Shown: piece by piece, positions 16,175-25,289 of the stretch
How positions within the stretch are numbered: position 1 is the stretch's first letter
How the letters are laid out: each line of letters begins with the position of its first letter
Origin: Bacillus_AB infantis_C
Lineage (GTDB): Bacteria; Bacillota; Bacilli; Bacillales; Cytobacillaceae
Length of the DNA stretch: 64,000 nucleotides
Assembly (NCBI RefSeq): GCF_050107595.1
Contig: NZ_JBNILH010000003.1
Location: 434,001-498,000 of the forward strand
Direction of reading: 5' to 3'
Notes under the pieces: generated by a model
Told to the model about the DNA's origin: nothing
Databases searched by the model: none
What the model saw: only the letters and a program-made list of their open reading frames with translations
Translations under genes and position numbers: made by a program

Positions 16175-16191
16175 AACCTGCAGTGCAGGTT
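16175..16191. repeat. Hairpin copy at the gene-proximal edge of the 53-bp array
   Basis: AACCTGCAGTGCAGGTT, palindromic except for the centre, starts right after the array and ends one base before the stop codon at 16193. It matches 16 of 17 bases of the copy at 15903-15919. Confidence 0.8.
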
Positions 16192-16192
16192 C

Positions 16193-17584
16193 TTAGTTTG
16201 CCAGACGGAAGTCTTTCTTTCCTTCATCTATAAATTCCGGTTTTTGAAACACGCTATTGCTGTCCTGCCGGCTTTTCTTCTGATATTCACTGAATCCGGA
16301 GATCTCTTTTTCTTCCCAGATCCAACGAGTTTTCTTTTCCCCGCCGCTAACGTAATACATATTATTGTTGATGCTATTGCCTTCACTTTTCCTGAAAGGG
16401 CTGCTGATCAAGAGGCTTGATTCACCTGCGACCATGATATTATTCTGGATTATATTATGTTTTGCATTGTATTGGATGAGCATTTGCCCGCCGTCCTGGT
16501 ATTCCCTGTCATTCTTATACAGTACATTATCGGTAATAAGAGACTTGACCGTATTCCCTCTTTCCTCGTCATACCCGCCTATGGCAATGCCGGCACTACT
16601 ATTTTCAAAGATTATATTTTTGCGGATTTTTATCCCGCTTGTCGACTTCCCTTTATGTTCACTGGCTGCTTCTATGCCGATGTCATTCTGATAGACTCGG
16701 TTCTCCTCAATCGTTATATCCTTTCCTCCATCCACATAAATGCCGCCGGCTGTATAGTGGGGGCCATATGCAGGATTTCCATAGCTCGATATCTGGCTGA
16801 CGGTATTATGGCTGACAAGTCCATTCCTGGCCTGGTCATAAGCCTCACGGGGCGATGTCCCTTCAAATCCGATTATATCTATTCCTATGTTGTCGCTCTG
16901 TCTGACCGTGTTATCAGTTACTGTAAAATGAACCACATTTCCGTTTAAAACAATTGCTTCACTCCAGCCAAGCTTTAAATCCTCTACCAGGTTCTCCGAA
17001 ATCTCTATATCTTCAATCGCTTCCGGCGCCTCTGTTCCATAGACAGCAATCCCGTGGGCATTGCCGTTTTCATGCGCCGTTTCAATGTGGTGAACATGGT
17101 TCTGCAAAATCCTGATACCCTTTCCGCTGCCGCTGACAGAGATGCCAATCGGCACCAGCTCCTCATTCCTTGTTTTGTAATTTCTGACTTCAAAGCCGGC
17201 AATTGTGATATAGCTTTTATTATGAATGGATATCAGACCCTGGTGGTCCCAATTTGCCTTAAGGATTGTTCCGTCCAATACTGCTTTCTCTTTATTATAT
17301 GACTTAAGAATAATAGGAGCGTTCTTCGTTCCGGATTTCCTGATAACAACCTGTTCCTTATAAATACCTTTTCTTACATAAACGACAGTTCCCGGCTTTG
17401 CTGAATCTGCTGCCTTTTGTATGGTTTTAAAAGGCTTTTGTTTGCTTCCTGGATTTTTGTCGCTGCCGTTCGGCGACACATAAAGTCCTTTTTCCGGTGA
17501 AGTTTCTGCCGCCGTTTCATGGATGAACACTCCAATGGCCCAAAAAACCAGGATCAGCACCATCCCTGCAGTCCATTTTTTCAT
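16193..17584 (-). CDS. Secreted right-handed parallel beta-helix protein, pectate-lyase-like (DUF1565)
   Basis: A 463-residue secreted protein. The signal peptide is MKKWTAGMVLILVFWAIGVF..., with cleavage probably after AAAE-like HETAAET. Next comes the DUF1565 motif LYVSPNGSDKNPGSKQKPFKTIQKAADSAKPG (about 34-65), split across the pectate-lyase-9 type start. Then repeated N-I/V-x-x-N beta-helix coils follow (ITDNVLYKN, IIQNNIMVAG). It likely binds or cleaves an acidic polysaccharide outside the cell. The catalytic residues cannot be assigned. A 53-bp hairpin array follows its stop codon. Confidence 0.82.
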   Translation of the reverse strand: MKKWTAGMVLILVFWAIGVFIHETAAETSPEKGLYVSPNGSDKNPGSKQKPFKTIQKAADSAKPGTVVYVRKGIYKEQVVIRKSGTKNAPIILKSYNKEKAVLDGTILKANWDHQGLISIHNKSYITIAGFEVRNYKTRNEELVPIGISVSGSGKGIRILQNHVHHIETAHENGNAHGIAVYGTEAPEAIEDIEISENLVEDLKLGWSEAIVLNGNVVHFTVTDNTVRQSDNIGIDIIGFEGTSPREAYDQARNGLVSHNTVSQISSYGNPAYGPHYTAGGIYVDGGKDITIEENRVYQNDIGIEAASEHKGKSTSGIKIRKNIIFENSSAGIAIGGYDEERGNTVKSLITDNVLYKNDREYQDGGQMLIQYNAKHNIIQNNIMVAGESSLLISSPFRKSEGNSINNNMYYVSGGEKKTRWIWEEKEISGFSEYQKKSRQDSNSVFQKPEFIDEGKKDFRLAN

Positions 17585-17906
17585 TAATATTTCACTCCTG
17601 TCAGCTTCAAGATCATAAGGCGTCCATTCCTTATCCTATTAAAAGTACACACATCCATATAAGCTGATTTCTATTTCAGCCTGCTTCATAATATCGGCCA
17701 AAACCTCATCCATTTCAATAGAAAAAAGTTAAGCATAATCATCCGCAGGCTGCTTCTCTTCATAATAACAAAAAGCACAACAGTGCATGCTATGGGTGCA
17801 AGGCCCCTTTGAAAAAAAGAGTGGGACAGCAGGGTCACAGGATCCTGAATCTTGCTGTTCCTACTTTATAATTTTTCTCCCAGTTTTCTGAATTCTAAAT
17901 ATTCTA
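17585..17906. other. Gene-free gap upstream of the siderophore operon
   Basis: No open frame with a ribosome binding site is seen. It should hold the promoter of the minus-strand beta-helix gene at its left end. GGGACAGCAGGGTCACAGG and AATCTTGCTGTTCC near 17820-17860 can form a weak hairpin of unclear role. Confidence 0.4.
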
Positions 17907-17935
17907 TTGACATCATCACTCTTACCATATACATT
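17907..17935 (+). promoter_or_regulatory. Sigma-A promoter of the siderophore-uptake operon
   Basis: TTGACA (17907-17912), 17 bp, TACATT (17930-17935). The Fur box begins three bases after the -10 box and would cover the transcription start. Confidence 0.7.
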
Positions 17936-17938
17936 AAT

Positions 17939-17957
17939 GATAGTGATAATTATTATC
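17939..17957 (+). promoter_or_regulatory. Fur box
   Basis: GATAGTGATAATTATTATC matches 17 of 19 positions of the standard Fur box GATAATGATAATCATTATC. It lies just after the -10 box of the binding-protein gene, so iron-loaded Fur should block transcription. Confidence 0.88.
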
Positions 17958-17988
17958 AATTACGTTCAGAGAAGGAAGGATAATCAAG

Positions 17989-19056
17989 ATGAATGCCAAA
18001 CGAAGATTTTCTATTTTTACAACATTCCTGATCGCTTTGCTGACTTTTGCATTGGCTGGCTGTTCAGATGATCAATCAACGGGAAACTCAGAAACTGCCG
18101 GGAATTCCAATAAAGATAAGACTGAATCTGAAGAAGCTTCTGCTGAGTATCCAATCGTAATCAAACATGCCTTTGGCGAAACTACTATAGAAGAAAAACC
18201 TGAACGCGTTGCTACGATTGCATGGTCGAACCATGACGTCGCTCTTGCTCTTGGTGTTGTGCCTGTAGGCTTCTCAGCCGCAAACTATGGTGTTCAGGAT
18301 GACAGCGGGATGCTGCCTTGGACGGCAGATGCACTGAAAGAACTGGACGCAGAAACTCCGGTTATTTTCCAGGATACTGACGGGCTTGATTTCGAAGCCA
18401 TTGCTGATGTCAGCCCTGATGTCATTCTTGCAGCATACTCAGGCATCACTCAGGAAGAATATGATACACTAAGCGAAATTGCTCCAGTTGTTGCCTATCA
18501 GACAAGCCCTTGGGTAGCCTCATGGCGCGAGCAGGTAACCTACAATTCAATGGGCTTGGGCATGGAAGAGGAAGGCAAGCAGCTGATTGCCGATACAGAA
18601 AAACTGATTGCAGACAAAGTGAGCGAACATCCGGAGGTTAAAGGGAAGAAGGCTGCATTCGTAAGCTTTGATGCATCTGATTTGTCCAAGTTGTATATCT
18701 ACTCTCCAGCAGATCCGCGCGGTGCATTCCTTTCTGAGCTGGAGATGGAATATCCTGAAAGTATCACAAGCCAAATGACTGATCCAAACAGCTTCTATAT
18801 AGAAGTAAGTGCTGAAAATGCTGATATGCTGAACGATGCTGAAATTATTGTATCTTATGGAAATGATGAAACACTTGCAGCTCTGCAGGCTGATCCTATC
18901 CTTGGGAAAATCCCTGCAGTAGAAAGAGGCTCTGTCGTCATCATCGGAGATAACACGCCGCTTGCAGCAGCAGGAACTCCGAGCCCGCTCTCAATTGAAT
19001 ATTCCATTGACGAGTATCTGACATTACTTTCAGAAGCTGCGGGCAAAGTCGAGTAA
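17989..19056 (+). CDS. Iron-siderophore ABC transporter binding lipoprotein
   Basis: A 355-residue lipoprotein with signal ending LALAGC (Cys about 24) and a Ser/Glu-rich linker. The FecB/FhuD-type (Peripla_BP_2) domain shows FGETTIEEKPERVATIAWSNHDVALALGVVPVG, then DFEAIADVSPDVILAAYSGITQEEYDTLSEIAPVV. It captures an iron-loaded siderophore at the cell surface. The siderophore class is not clear from sequence. It is the first gene of a four-gene operon behind a Fur box; GAAGGA precedes the ATG. Confidence 0.92.
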   Translation: MNAKRRFSIFTTFLIALLTFALAGCSDDQSTGNSETAGNSNKDKTESEEASAEYPIVIKHAFGETTIEEKPERVATIAWSNHDVALALGVVPVGFSAANYGVQDDSGMLPWTADALKELDAETPVIFQDTDGLDFEAIADVSPDVILAAYSGITQEEYDTLSEIAPVVAYQTSPWVASWREQVTYNSMGLGMEEEGKQLIADTEKLIADKVSEHPEVKGKKAAFVSFDASDLSKLYIYSPADPRGAFLSELEMEYPESITSQMTDPNSFYIEVSAENADMLNDAEIIVSYGNDETLAALQADPILGKIPAVERGSVVIIGDNTPLAAAGTPSPLSIEYSIDEYLTLLSEAAGKVE

Positions 19057-19057
19057 A

Positions 19058-20092
19058 ATGAATCATACTTCCGTTTCAGAAAATAAGCAGCTGCATCTGC
19101 CGAGACATTTCATAAAGGTGCTGATTCTTTCCATTGTTCTGCTCGGCATATGCGTATTGGCTTCGCTTGCTTTCGGGTCCCGCATTGTGGGATGGAATGA
19201 TCTGATGGACGGCTTGTTCCATCCAGAAGCAGAGAGCCACGGAGCAAATGTGGTGCGCCAAAGAATCGCCAGGACTGTATTCAGCTTAATGTGCGGAGCG
19301 GCATTGGGAGTTTCCGGTGCCCTCATGCAGTCAGTCACCCGCAATCCTATTGCAGATCCAAGCATATTGGGAGTCAACACAGGGGCAGCATTATTCGTTG
19401 TCTGCGGAATTTCCTTTTTGGATATAGGCAGTGCGGGCCAGTATATCTGGCTTGCATTGGCTGGGGCATTCATAACTGCCATTTTTGTATTCGGAATTGG
19501 TTCAATGGGGAGTGGCGGCGCCACGCCCCTTAAACTCGTTTTAGCGGGTGCTGCCACAAGTGCTGCGTTATCATCACTTGTAATGGCGGTTATGATTCCC
19601 CGCTCCAACGTGATGGATCAGTTCAGATTCTGGCAGGTGGGCAGTGTCGGGGCAGGGAATTGGGACTCTGTCTCCATTTTCATCCCCTTTCTTATCATTG
19701 GACTGCTCATCGCCGTCTTCACAGCTCCCGCATTGAATGCATTGGCATTAGGCGATGAAGCTGCCAAAGGGCTGGGAGTGCGGACAGGGACCCTCAGGCT
19801 TTCCGCTGCCTTTGGCGGCGTGCTGTTATGCGGTGCCGCGACGGCACTCGCAGGCCCCATCGGCTTTATCGGTCTATTGGCTACACATCTCATCCGGCTC
19901 GTCATCGGCCCGGATCTGCGGTTCGTCATCCCAATGTCTGCTCTTTCAGGCGCAGCCATTTTAACCATAGCAGATGTGTGCGGCCGGGTACTCGGAAGTC
20001 CCGGAGAGCTTGAAGTCGGTGTAGTTACAGCCTTTATCGGGGCTCCTATATTAATCTTAATAACTATGAAAGCGAAAATGCGTGCTTTATGA
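19058..20092 (+). CDS. Siderophore ABC transporter permease, FecCD family (first)
   Basis: A 344-residue FecCD/BtuC-type permease with about nine or ten membrane segments. Landmarks are RIARTVFSLMCGAALGVSGALMQSVTRNPIADPSILGVNTGA and GPIGFIGLLATHLIRLVIGPDLRF, both conserved in the family. It begins one base after the binding-protein stop and ends four bases into the next gene. It pairs with the second permease to form the pore. Confidence 0.93.
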   Translation: MNHTSVSENKQLHLPRHFIKVLILSIVLLGICVLASLAFGSRIVGWNDLMDGLFHPEAESHGANVVRQRIARTVFSLMCGAALGVSGALMQSVTRNPIADPSILGVNTGAALFVVCGISFLDIGSAGQYIWLALAGAFITAIFVFGIGSMGSGGATPLKLVLAGAATSAALSSLVMAVMIPRSNVMDQFRFWQVGSVGAGNWDSVSIFIPFLIIGLLIAVFTAPALNALALGDEAAKGLGVRTGTLRLSAAFGGVLLCGAATALAGPIGFIGLLATHLIRLVIGPDLRFVIPMSALSGAAILTIADVCGRVLGSPGELEVGVVTAFIGAPILILITMKAKMRAL

Positions 20093-21120
20093 TGAATGAA
20101 TCCATGAATCTTATTATGATGGGCAGACTAAAGAGACGACGCCGGTTTGTCCTTGTCACTTCGCTTCTTGCCATTATCGCCTTTGCCCTCTGCGCTGCCA
20201 TGCTTATGCTGGGAAACACGATTTATCCTGTTTCAGATGTCATTAGTGTTCTGATGGGCGAAAAAGTAAAAGGCGCTTCATTTGCGGTGAGCACCATACG
20301 GTTTCCAAGAATGCTTGCAGGTGTTTTGGCCGGGTTTGCTTTTGGCGCTGCCGGACATGTATTTCAAACGATGCTCCGCAATCCCCTGGCAAACCCGAAT
20401 GTAATCGGCATAACGGCCGGATCAAGCGCCGCTGCAGTCTTTTGCATCACCGTCCTTCATGCGGGCGATACCTTTGTTTCTATCGCATCCATTATTGGCG
20501 GGCTTGCTGCAGTGGCTGTTATTTTTCTATTATCAAAAGGTTCTTCTTTCTCAATCGGCAGATTAATCCTGATAGGAATCGGCATCCAGGCCATGCTTGA
20601 TGCTGCCGTATCCTACTTACTGCTGATTGGCCAGCAGAATGACCTCCCTGCTGCCATGAGATGGCTGACCGGCAGCCTGAATGGGGCGAAGACAGAGGGC
20701 CTTTATCCCCTCATGATTACAGTCCTGATCTTTGCACCCATCCTCATTGTGCTCGGGAAAAGGCTGGATATGCTGGAGCTTGGCGAACAGGCAGCCACCT
20801 CACTCGGGGTGGATACCAACAAGACACGATTGATGCTCATCATCAGTTCAGTGCTTATCATTGCATTAGCCACCGCGGCCACAGGACCGATTGCATTCAT
20901 CGCGTTCCTTTCTGGGCCCATCGCCAAAAGGCTGGTTGGTGCTGGTTTCTCAAGCATTGTCCCGGCAGGCCTTGTCGGCATCATTTTAGTACTGGCAGGA
21001 GATCTTATCGGACAATTCGCTTTCGCTGCCAGATATCCTGTAGGTGTGATCACAGGCATTATCGGCGCTCCATACTTGATCTACTTGCTGATCCGAATGA
21101 ATCGAAAGGGTGATTTATAA
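20089..21120 (+). CDS. Siderophore ABC transporter permease, FecCD family (second)
   Basis: A 343-residue FecCD permease. It shows RFPRMLAGVLAGFAFGAAGHVFQTMLRNPLANPNVIGITAGSSAAA and TGPIAFIAFLSGPIAKRLVGAG. The start overlaps the previous gene by four bases and the stop overlaps the ATPase start by one base, a tightly coupled operon. It forms the heterodimeric membrane pore with the upstream permease. Confidence 0.93.
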   Translation: MMNESMNLIMMGRLKRRRRFVLVTSLLAIIAFALCAAMLMLGNTIYPVSDVISVLMGEKVKGASFAVSTIRFPRMLAGVLAGFAFGAAGHVFQTMLRNPLANPNVIGITAGSSAAAVFCITVLHAGDTFVSIASIIGGLAAVAVIFLLSKGSSFSIGRLILIGIGIQAMLDAAVSYLLLIGQQNDLPAAMRWLTGSLNGAKTEGLYPLMITVLIFAPILIVLGKRLDMLELGEQAATSLGVDTNKTRLMLIISSVLIIALATAATGPIAFIAFLSGPIAKRLVGAGFSSIVPAGLVGIILVLAGDLIGQFAFAARYPVGVITGIIGAPYLIYLLIRMNRKGDL

Positions 21121-21938
21121 TGAAACCGACACATGATTTTCGGGCTGAAGGAGTCACTGCCGGATATGATCAGAAAACCATCCTTCATGATATAAGCATC
21201 AGCATTCCAAGCAGCCAAATAAGCATCATCATCGGTGCCAATGGCTGCGGCAAATCTACCCTGCTCAAAACAATGGCAAGGCTGATCAAACCTGATTCCG
21301 GACAGGTCACACTGGGGGGAAAGCCCATTCATAAAATTCCGCCAAAACAGCTGGCCCGTGTCCTTGGTCTTCTTCCGCAAACCCCGGTCGTACCTGAGGG
21401 GATAACGGTTGCAGACCTGGTTGGACGCGGAAGATTCCCGCACCAGTCGTTTTTGAAAGGCTGGACTAAGAAGGATTATGAAGCTGTTGCTGAAGCAATG
21501 GAGCTGATGAAAATCACTGAATTTGCCGACCGGCATATTGATGAACTTTCAGGCGGCCAAAGACAGCGTGTCTGGATTGCCATGGCGCTTGCACAGCAGA
21601 CTGACATACTGTTCCTTGATGAGCCCACAACCTATTTGGATATCACCTACCAGGTTGAGATCCTCGACCTTTTGACAGACCTTAACCGGAAGCACGGAAC
21701 GACAATCGTCATGGTCCTTCATGATATCAACCTGTCTGCCCGTTATGCTGACCATATTTTTGCTCTTGATAAAGGAAGGCTTGTGGCAGAGGGAGCGCCA
21801 TCAGAGGTTATTACAAGCAAATTGATTGAAGACATTTTTGGCCTTCACTGTACAGTTGTAGAAGACCCTGTTGCAGGATGCCCCTCTGTAGTGCCTATAG
21901 GGCGCCATCATGTAAAAAGGGAATTCTCTCTGGCCTAA
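21120..21938 (+). CDS. Siderophore ABC transporter ATP-binding protein
   Basis: A 272-residue FecE/FhuC-type ATPase. Walker A is GANGCGKST (about 38-46), the signature is LSGGQRQRVWIAMALAQ and Walker B reads DILFLDEPTTYLDI, followed by the switch in VLHDINLSARYAD. It drives siderophore uptake with the two upstream permeases. The start overlaps the second permease stop. A terminator follows. Confidence 0.93.
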   Translation: MKPTHDFRAEGVTAGYDQKTILHDISISIPSSQISIIIGANGCGKSTLLKTMARLIKPDSGQVTLGGKPIHKIPPKQLARVLGLLPQTPVVPEGITVADLVGRGRFPHQSFLKGWTKKDYEAVAEAMELMKITEFADRHIDELSGGQRQRVWIAMALAQQTDILFLDEPTTYLDITYQVEILDLLTDLNRKHGTTIVMVLHDINLSARYADHIFALDKGRLVAEGAPSEVITSKLIEDIFGLHCTVVEDPVAGCPSVVPIGRHHVKREFSLA

Positions 21939-21954
21939 ACTCCTGTCCAAGCAG

Positions 21955-22006
21955 AAAGAGACTGCCGGCACACTCCCATGCAGGGCTTGTCCGCAGTCTC
22001 TTTTTT
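21955..22006 (+). terminator. Terminator of the siderophore operon
   Basis: AGAGACTGC and GCAGTCTCT are the outer arms of a hairpin followed by TTTTTT, about 20 bp after the ATPase stop. Confidence 0.8.
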
Positions 22007-22107
22007 CTGTGCATTTATAGGTGATCTCATAGTTAAAGAGTCTGGCCTGCCGGACTGAGAATCCTATTATCAAATTCCTCCATAAAGAACTCCCAGGCAG
22101 CAGCCAA

Positions 22108-22145
22108 ATGAAAGAGGCTGGCCCAATGCGGCTTGCCTCTTTCAT
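22108..22145 (-). terminator. Hairpin after araE, probable terminator
   Basis: ATGAAAGAGGC and GCCTCTTTCAT form a perfect 11-bp stem 38 bp past the araE stop. The minus-strand 3' flank (TTTGGCTG) has only a short T-run. Confidence 0.5.
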
Positions 22146-22183
22146 TGTGAATGGGTTCAGGCCCCACTTTATCACACTTTCAT

Positions 22184-23578
22184 TTATGCACTTTTTTCAG
22201 CATTCAGTTTATTTTCCCCGATTTTCTCGATTTCTTCCAGGCTGCGGCCGCGGGTTTCAGGGACACATGTCCGGATAAATACTACCCCGAGGATACAAAT
22301 GATGCCGAAGATGGCAAACACGGCTTCCTGGGCCATATTAGCGGTCATGATCGGGAATAGAAGCCCGACCAGGAAAGAACCGATCCAGTTAAAGGATGAA
22401 GCCAGTCCGGAAGCACGTCCGCGGATGGCAAGCGGGAAGATTTCCCCGACGATGACCCAGGTTAAAGGGGCCCATGTGAATGAATATAATGCTACATAGA
22501 TACTTAAGAAAACAACCATCATCATCGGATCTGCATTAGGAAGCAGGATATTTAAAACAGCCGGCAATATAAATGAGAGCCCCATGATGGTGCCGCCTGC
22601 TGTCAGTAAGGTGCGGCGGTTGAATTTGTCGGCAATCAGCAGGAACACCAATGAACCCAGTACAAGGATGACCCCTTGGATGATCGGCCACATCAATGCG
22701 GAGCTGGCTGCGTGTCCTGTAGCATTTTCCACAATTAATGGTATGTAATAAAAAATGGCATTAGCACCCTGGAATTGCTGGAAAGCAGCGACGCCCACAC
22801 CGGCAATTAATAAATACCGGTATTTATTGCTGAAAAGTGTGCCCCATGATGCTTTTTGGCTGGCCTTTCTTTCTTCTTGGGCCGCATCCTGGATATGCTT
22901 TATTTCAGTATCAATTTCCTGTTTGTTAACCCTGATATAGCTCAGCACCCTGCGGGCTTCATCCAGCTTATTATTTTTGATTAAAAAACGCGGTGATTCT
23001 GGAAGCCTTAGCATTCCGAAAAATAAGATGACAGCCGGGATTGCAGCCAAACCAAGCATTAACCGCCAGGCCATTGTTTCCGGCAGATCCTTCAGCAGGA
23101 AATCCACAATATACGAAAGCAGCATTCCTGATACAATCATCGTTTGATTGATTCCTGACAATCGTCCGCGCAGGCGTGCCGGTGCCATCTCTGACATGTA
23201 GGCCGGGACCAGTGCGGAAGCAGCACCAACTGCCAGGCCTAGTAATACCCGGGCAACAATCAAAAAGAGAATCCCATCATGCGGGGCGATCCCTGATAAG
23301 ATGGAGCCAGCCACAAAAATTACAGCCGATATCAGGATCATTTTGCGCCGTCCTAAGCGGTCGGAAAGCTGTCCGGCCAAGGCACCCCCAAAAATAGCTC
23401 CTAACATGACAGAAGAAGTAATCCAGCCTATAGCACCGGCTTCATTCTGAAGGTTCCAATCACTTTGCAGAAAAGGCAGTGCTCCTGTCATGACACCGAT
23501 ATCATAACCAAAGAGAATGCCGGCAAATGCTCCGAAAAAATAAATGAAGCCGCTTGAGATTTTCTTTTCATTCCCCAT
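22184..23578 (-). CDS. araE: Sugar-proton symporter, predicted L-arabinose transporter
   Basis: A 464-residue MFS sugar porter with 12 membrane segments. Motifs: GYDIGVMTGALPFL in helix 1, DRLGRRKMILISA (loop 2-3), LPESPRFLIKNNKLDEARRVL after helix 6, QQFQGANAIFYYIP in helix 7, and PETRGRSLEEIE at the C-terminus. These match AraE/XylE-type porters. It is placed downstream of araA with the same orientation, with a good cre site between them. L-arabinose as cargo is inferred from the neighbours. GAGGAGGAA precedes the ATG. Confidence 0.82.
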   Translation of the reverse strand: MGNEKKISSGFIYFFGAFAGILFGYDIGVMTGALPFLQSDWNLQNEAGAIGWITSSVMLGAIFGGALAGQLSDRLGRRKMILISAVIFVAGSILSGIAPHDGILFLIVARVLLGLAVGAASALVPAYMSEMAPARLRGRLSGINQTMIVSGMLLSYIVDFLLKDLPETMAWRLMLGLAAIPAVILFFGMLRLPESPRFLIKNNKLDEARRVLSYIRVNKQEIDTEIKHIQDAAQEERKASQKASWGTLFSNKYRYLLIAGVGVAAFQQFQGANAIFYYIPLIVENATGHAASSALMWPIIQGVILVLGSLVFLLIADKFNRRTLLTAGGTIMGLSFILPAVLNILLPNADPMMMVVFLSIYVALYSFTWAPLTWVIVGEIFPLAIRGRASGLASSFNWIGSFLVGLLFPIMTANMAQEAVFAIFGIICILGVVFIRTCVPETRGRSLEEIEKIGENKLNAEKSA

Positions 23579-23708
23579 TCCAGTTCCTCCTCAAGGTTGT
23601 CTCTAACAGTTGAAAATACGAAAGGCAATTAGACCATGTGCAATGCGCAAAAGTTCCCCTCATCCCTGTTGCATCGATCTTCTTGTATCAAATGCTTGTC
23701 CGAAATCC

Positions 23709-23722
23709 TGTTTGCGCTTACA
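23709..23722 (-). promoter_or_regulatory. cre site (CcpA operator) upstream of araE
   Basis: On the minus strand TGTAAGCGCAAACA fits every fixed position of the cre consensus TGNAANCGNWNNCA. It lies in the gap between araA and araE and implies glucose repression of the transporter. Confidence 0.65.
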
Positions 23723-23825
23723 TTAAAGGCCAGAGACTCATGCCTGATTGGCATCTGTGCCTCATGTTCTTATATATGCTTGATTGGAACTCCCGGGAAG
23801 CAGGCCCCCCAGGAGAATAAATATA

Positions 23826-25250
23826 TTACTTGATTACAACATAGTCTAAATCAACAAGCTTGGCATAAGAGATAATTTTGTCTGCTGTTAGATTCAAAGA
23901 AACAACCGTATGGTGGCCTCCGCCGTTTTCAAGCCATGCTTTTACCCCATCCTGGAAATTTGGCTTCACTTCCCAAAGTACACGGGCAACAGGAAGATTC
24001 GGTGCAGGAACTGTCGGTTCAAATGCAGCAATTTCGTTGATCAGCAGTTTAAAGTGAGTTCCGAAGTCCGCCATTGAAACGACCACGCCGTCTCCGGCTT
24101 TTCCGTCAAACACCAAACGTGCAGGATCTTCACGATCACCGATGCCCAGCGGTGATACGACAATCTTCGGCTTGCTGCTGGCAAGTGAAGGATCTACTTC
24201 AAGCATATGAGATTGAAGGATCGATTCCCGGCCGGCTGCCAGCTCATATGTGTAATCTTCCATAAAACCTGTGGACTGGTTACGGCTCATTACTTTCAGC
24301 AGGCGGTCAAGTGCTGCCGTCTTCCAGTCCCCTTCACCCGCAAAGCCGTATCCCTGAGCCATCAAACGCTGAACAGCGAGGCCGGGGAGCTGTTTCATCC
24401 CATGTAAATCTTCAAAGTTGGAGGTAAAGGCAGTGTAGCCGCCTTCATCAAGGAAGCGCTTAATCGCAATTTCATAGCTTGCTTGCACTTTTACGCTATT
24501 CTCCCAACCTTCCTTACTATAGCTGCCATAATCAAACTCGTACAGGTCCTCATATTCTGCCATTAAAGCCTGAATCTCTTCATCCTTAACATCATTTACA
24601 TATTGAACCAAGTCTCCGATGCCAAAATAATCAACAGTCCATCCAAACTGAATTTGGGCTTCAACCTTGTCTCCTTCGGTTACAGCAACATTGCGCATAT
24701 TGTCGCCAAAGCGGGCAACCTTGATATGGAAGCTTTCGTTATAAGCAGCCGCCACGTCCATCCAGTCGGCAATCTGCTGCTGCACCTCAGGGCGCTCCCA
24801 GTAGCCTGTAACAATTTTGTTTTGCTTCTTCAGCCGTGCATTGATAAAACCATATTCACGATCACCGTGTGCAGATTGATTCAGGTTCATGAAATCCATA
24901 TCAATTGTATCCCAAGGTATGCTCTCATTGAATTGCGTTGCTAGATGAAGCAATGGCTTCTGCAATAATTTCGTGCCGCGAATCCACATCTTTGCAGGGG
25001 AAAAAGTATGCATCCAGGTAATAACACCGGCTACTTCGTCGCGGTAATTTACTTCTTTCATAATGCTTGTGATTTTATCTGCGCTGACAGCCAAGTCCTG
25101 CAATACGAGCGGGTATGGGAGGACACCGCTTTCATTCAATGCATCGGCCATTTTCTGTGCGTTAGCCCTGACTTCTGCCAGCGCTTCTTCTCCATATAGA
25201 TGCTGTGAACCTACGACAAACCAAAATTCTTTTTTTCCTGTTGTTAGCAT
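23826..25250 (-). CDS. araA: L-arabinose isomerase
   Basis: A 474-residue enzyme that converts L-arabinose to L-ribulose. It starts MLTTGKKEFWFVVGSQHLYGEEAL like B. subtilis AraA. Family hallmarks include VITWMHTFSPAKMWI, LLHLATQFNESIPWDTIDMDFMNLNQSAHGDREYGFI, FEDLHGMKQLPGLAVQRLMAQGYGFAGEGDWKTAAL and HMLEVDPSLA. Glu in GEGDW and His in ENGGGHHTV fit the metal site. I chose the ATG at 25250 because AGAGG is six bases upstream of it; the ATG at 25256 touches the site. Confidence 0.96.
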   Translation of the reverse strand: MLTTGKKEFWFVVGSQHLYGEEALAEVRANAQKMADALNESGVLPYPLVLQDLAVSADKITSIMKEVNYRDEVAGVITWMHTFSPAKMWIRGTKLLQKPLLHLATQFNESIPWDTIDMDFMNLNQSAHGDREYGFINARLKKQNKIVTGYWERPEVQQQIADWMDVAAAYNESFHIKVARFGDNMRNVAVTEGDKVEAQIQFGWTVDYFGIGDLVQYVNDVKDEEIQALMAEYEDLYEFDYGSYSKEGWENSVKVQASYEIAIKRFLDEGGYTAFTSNFEDLHGMKQLPGLAVQRLMAQGYGFAGEGDWKTAALDRLLKVMSRNQSTGFMEDYTYELAAGRESILQSHMLEVDPSLASSKPKIVVSPLGIGDREDPARLVFDGKAGDGVVVSMADFGTHFKLLINEIAAFEPTVPAPNLPVARVLWEVKPNFQDGVKAWLENGGGHHTVVSLNLTADKIISYAKLVDLDYVVIK

Positions 25251-25289
25251 AATCATCCTCTTTTCTTCTTTTGATGGATTGATAGAAAT

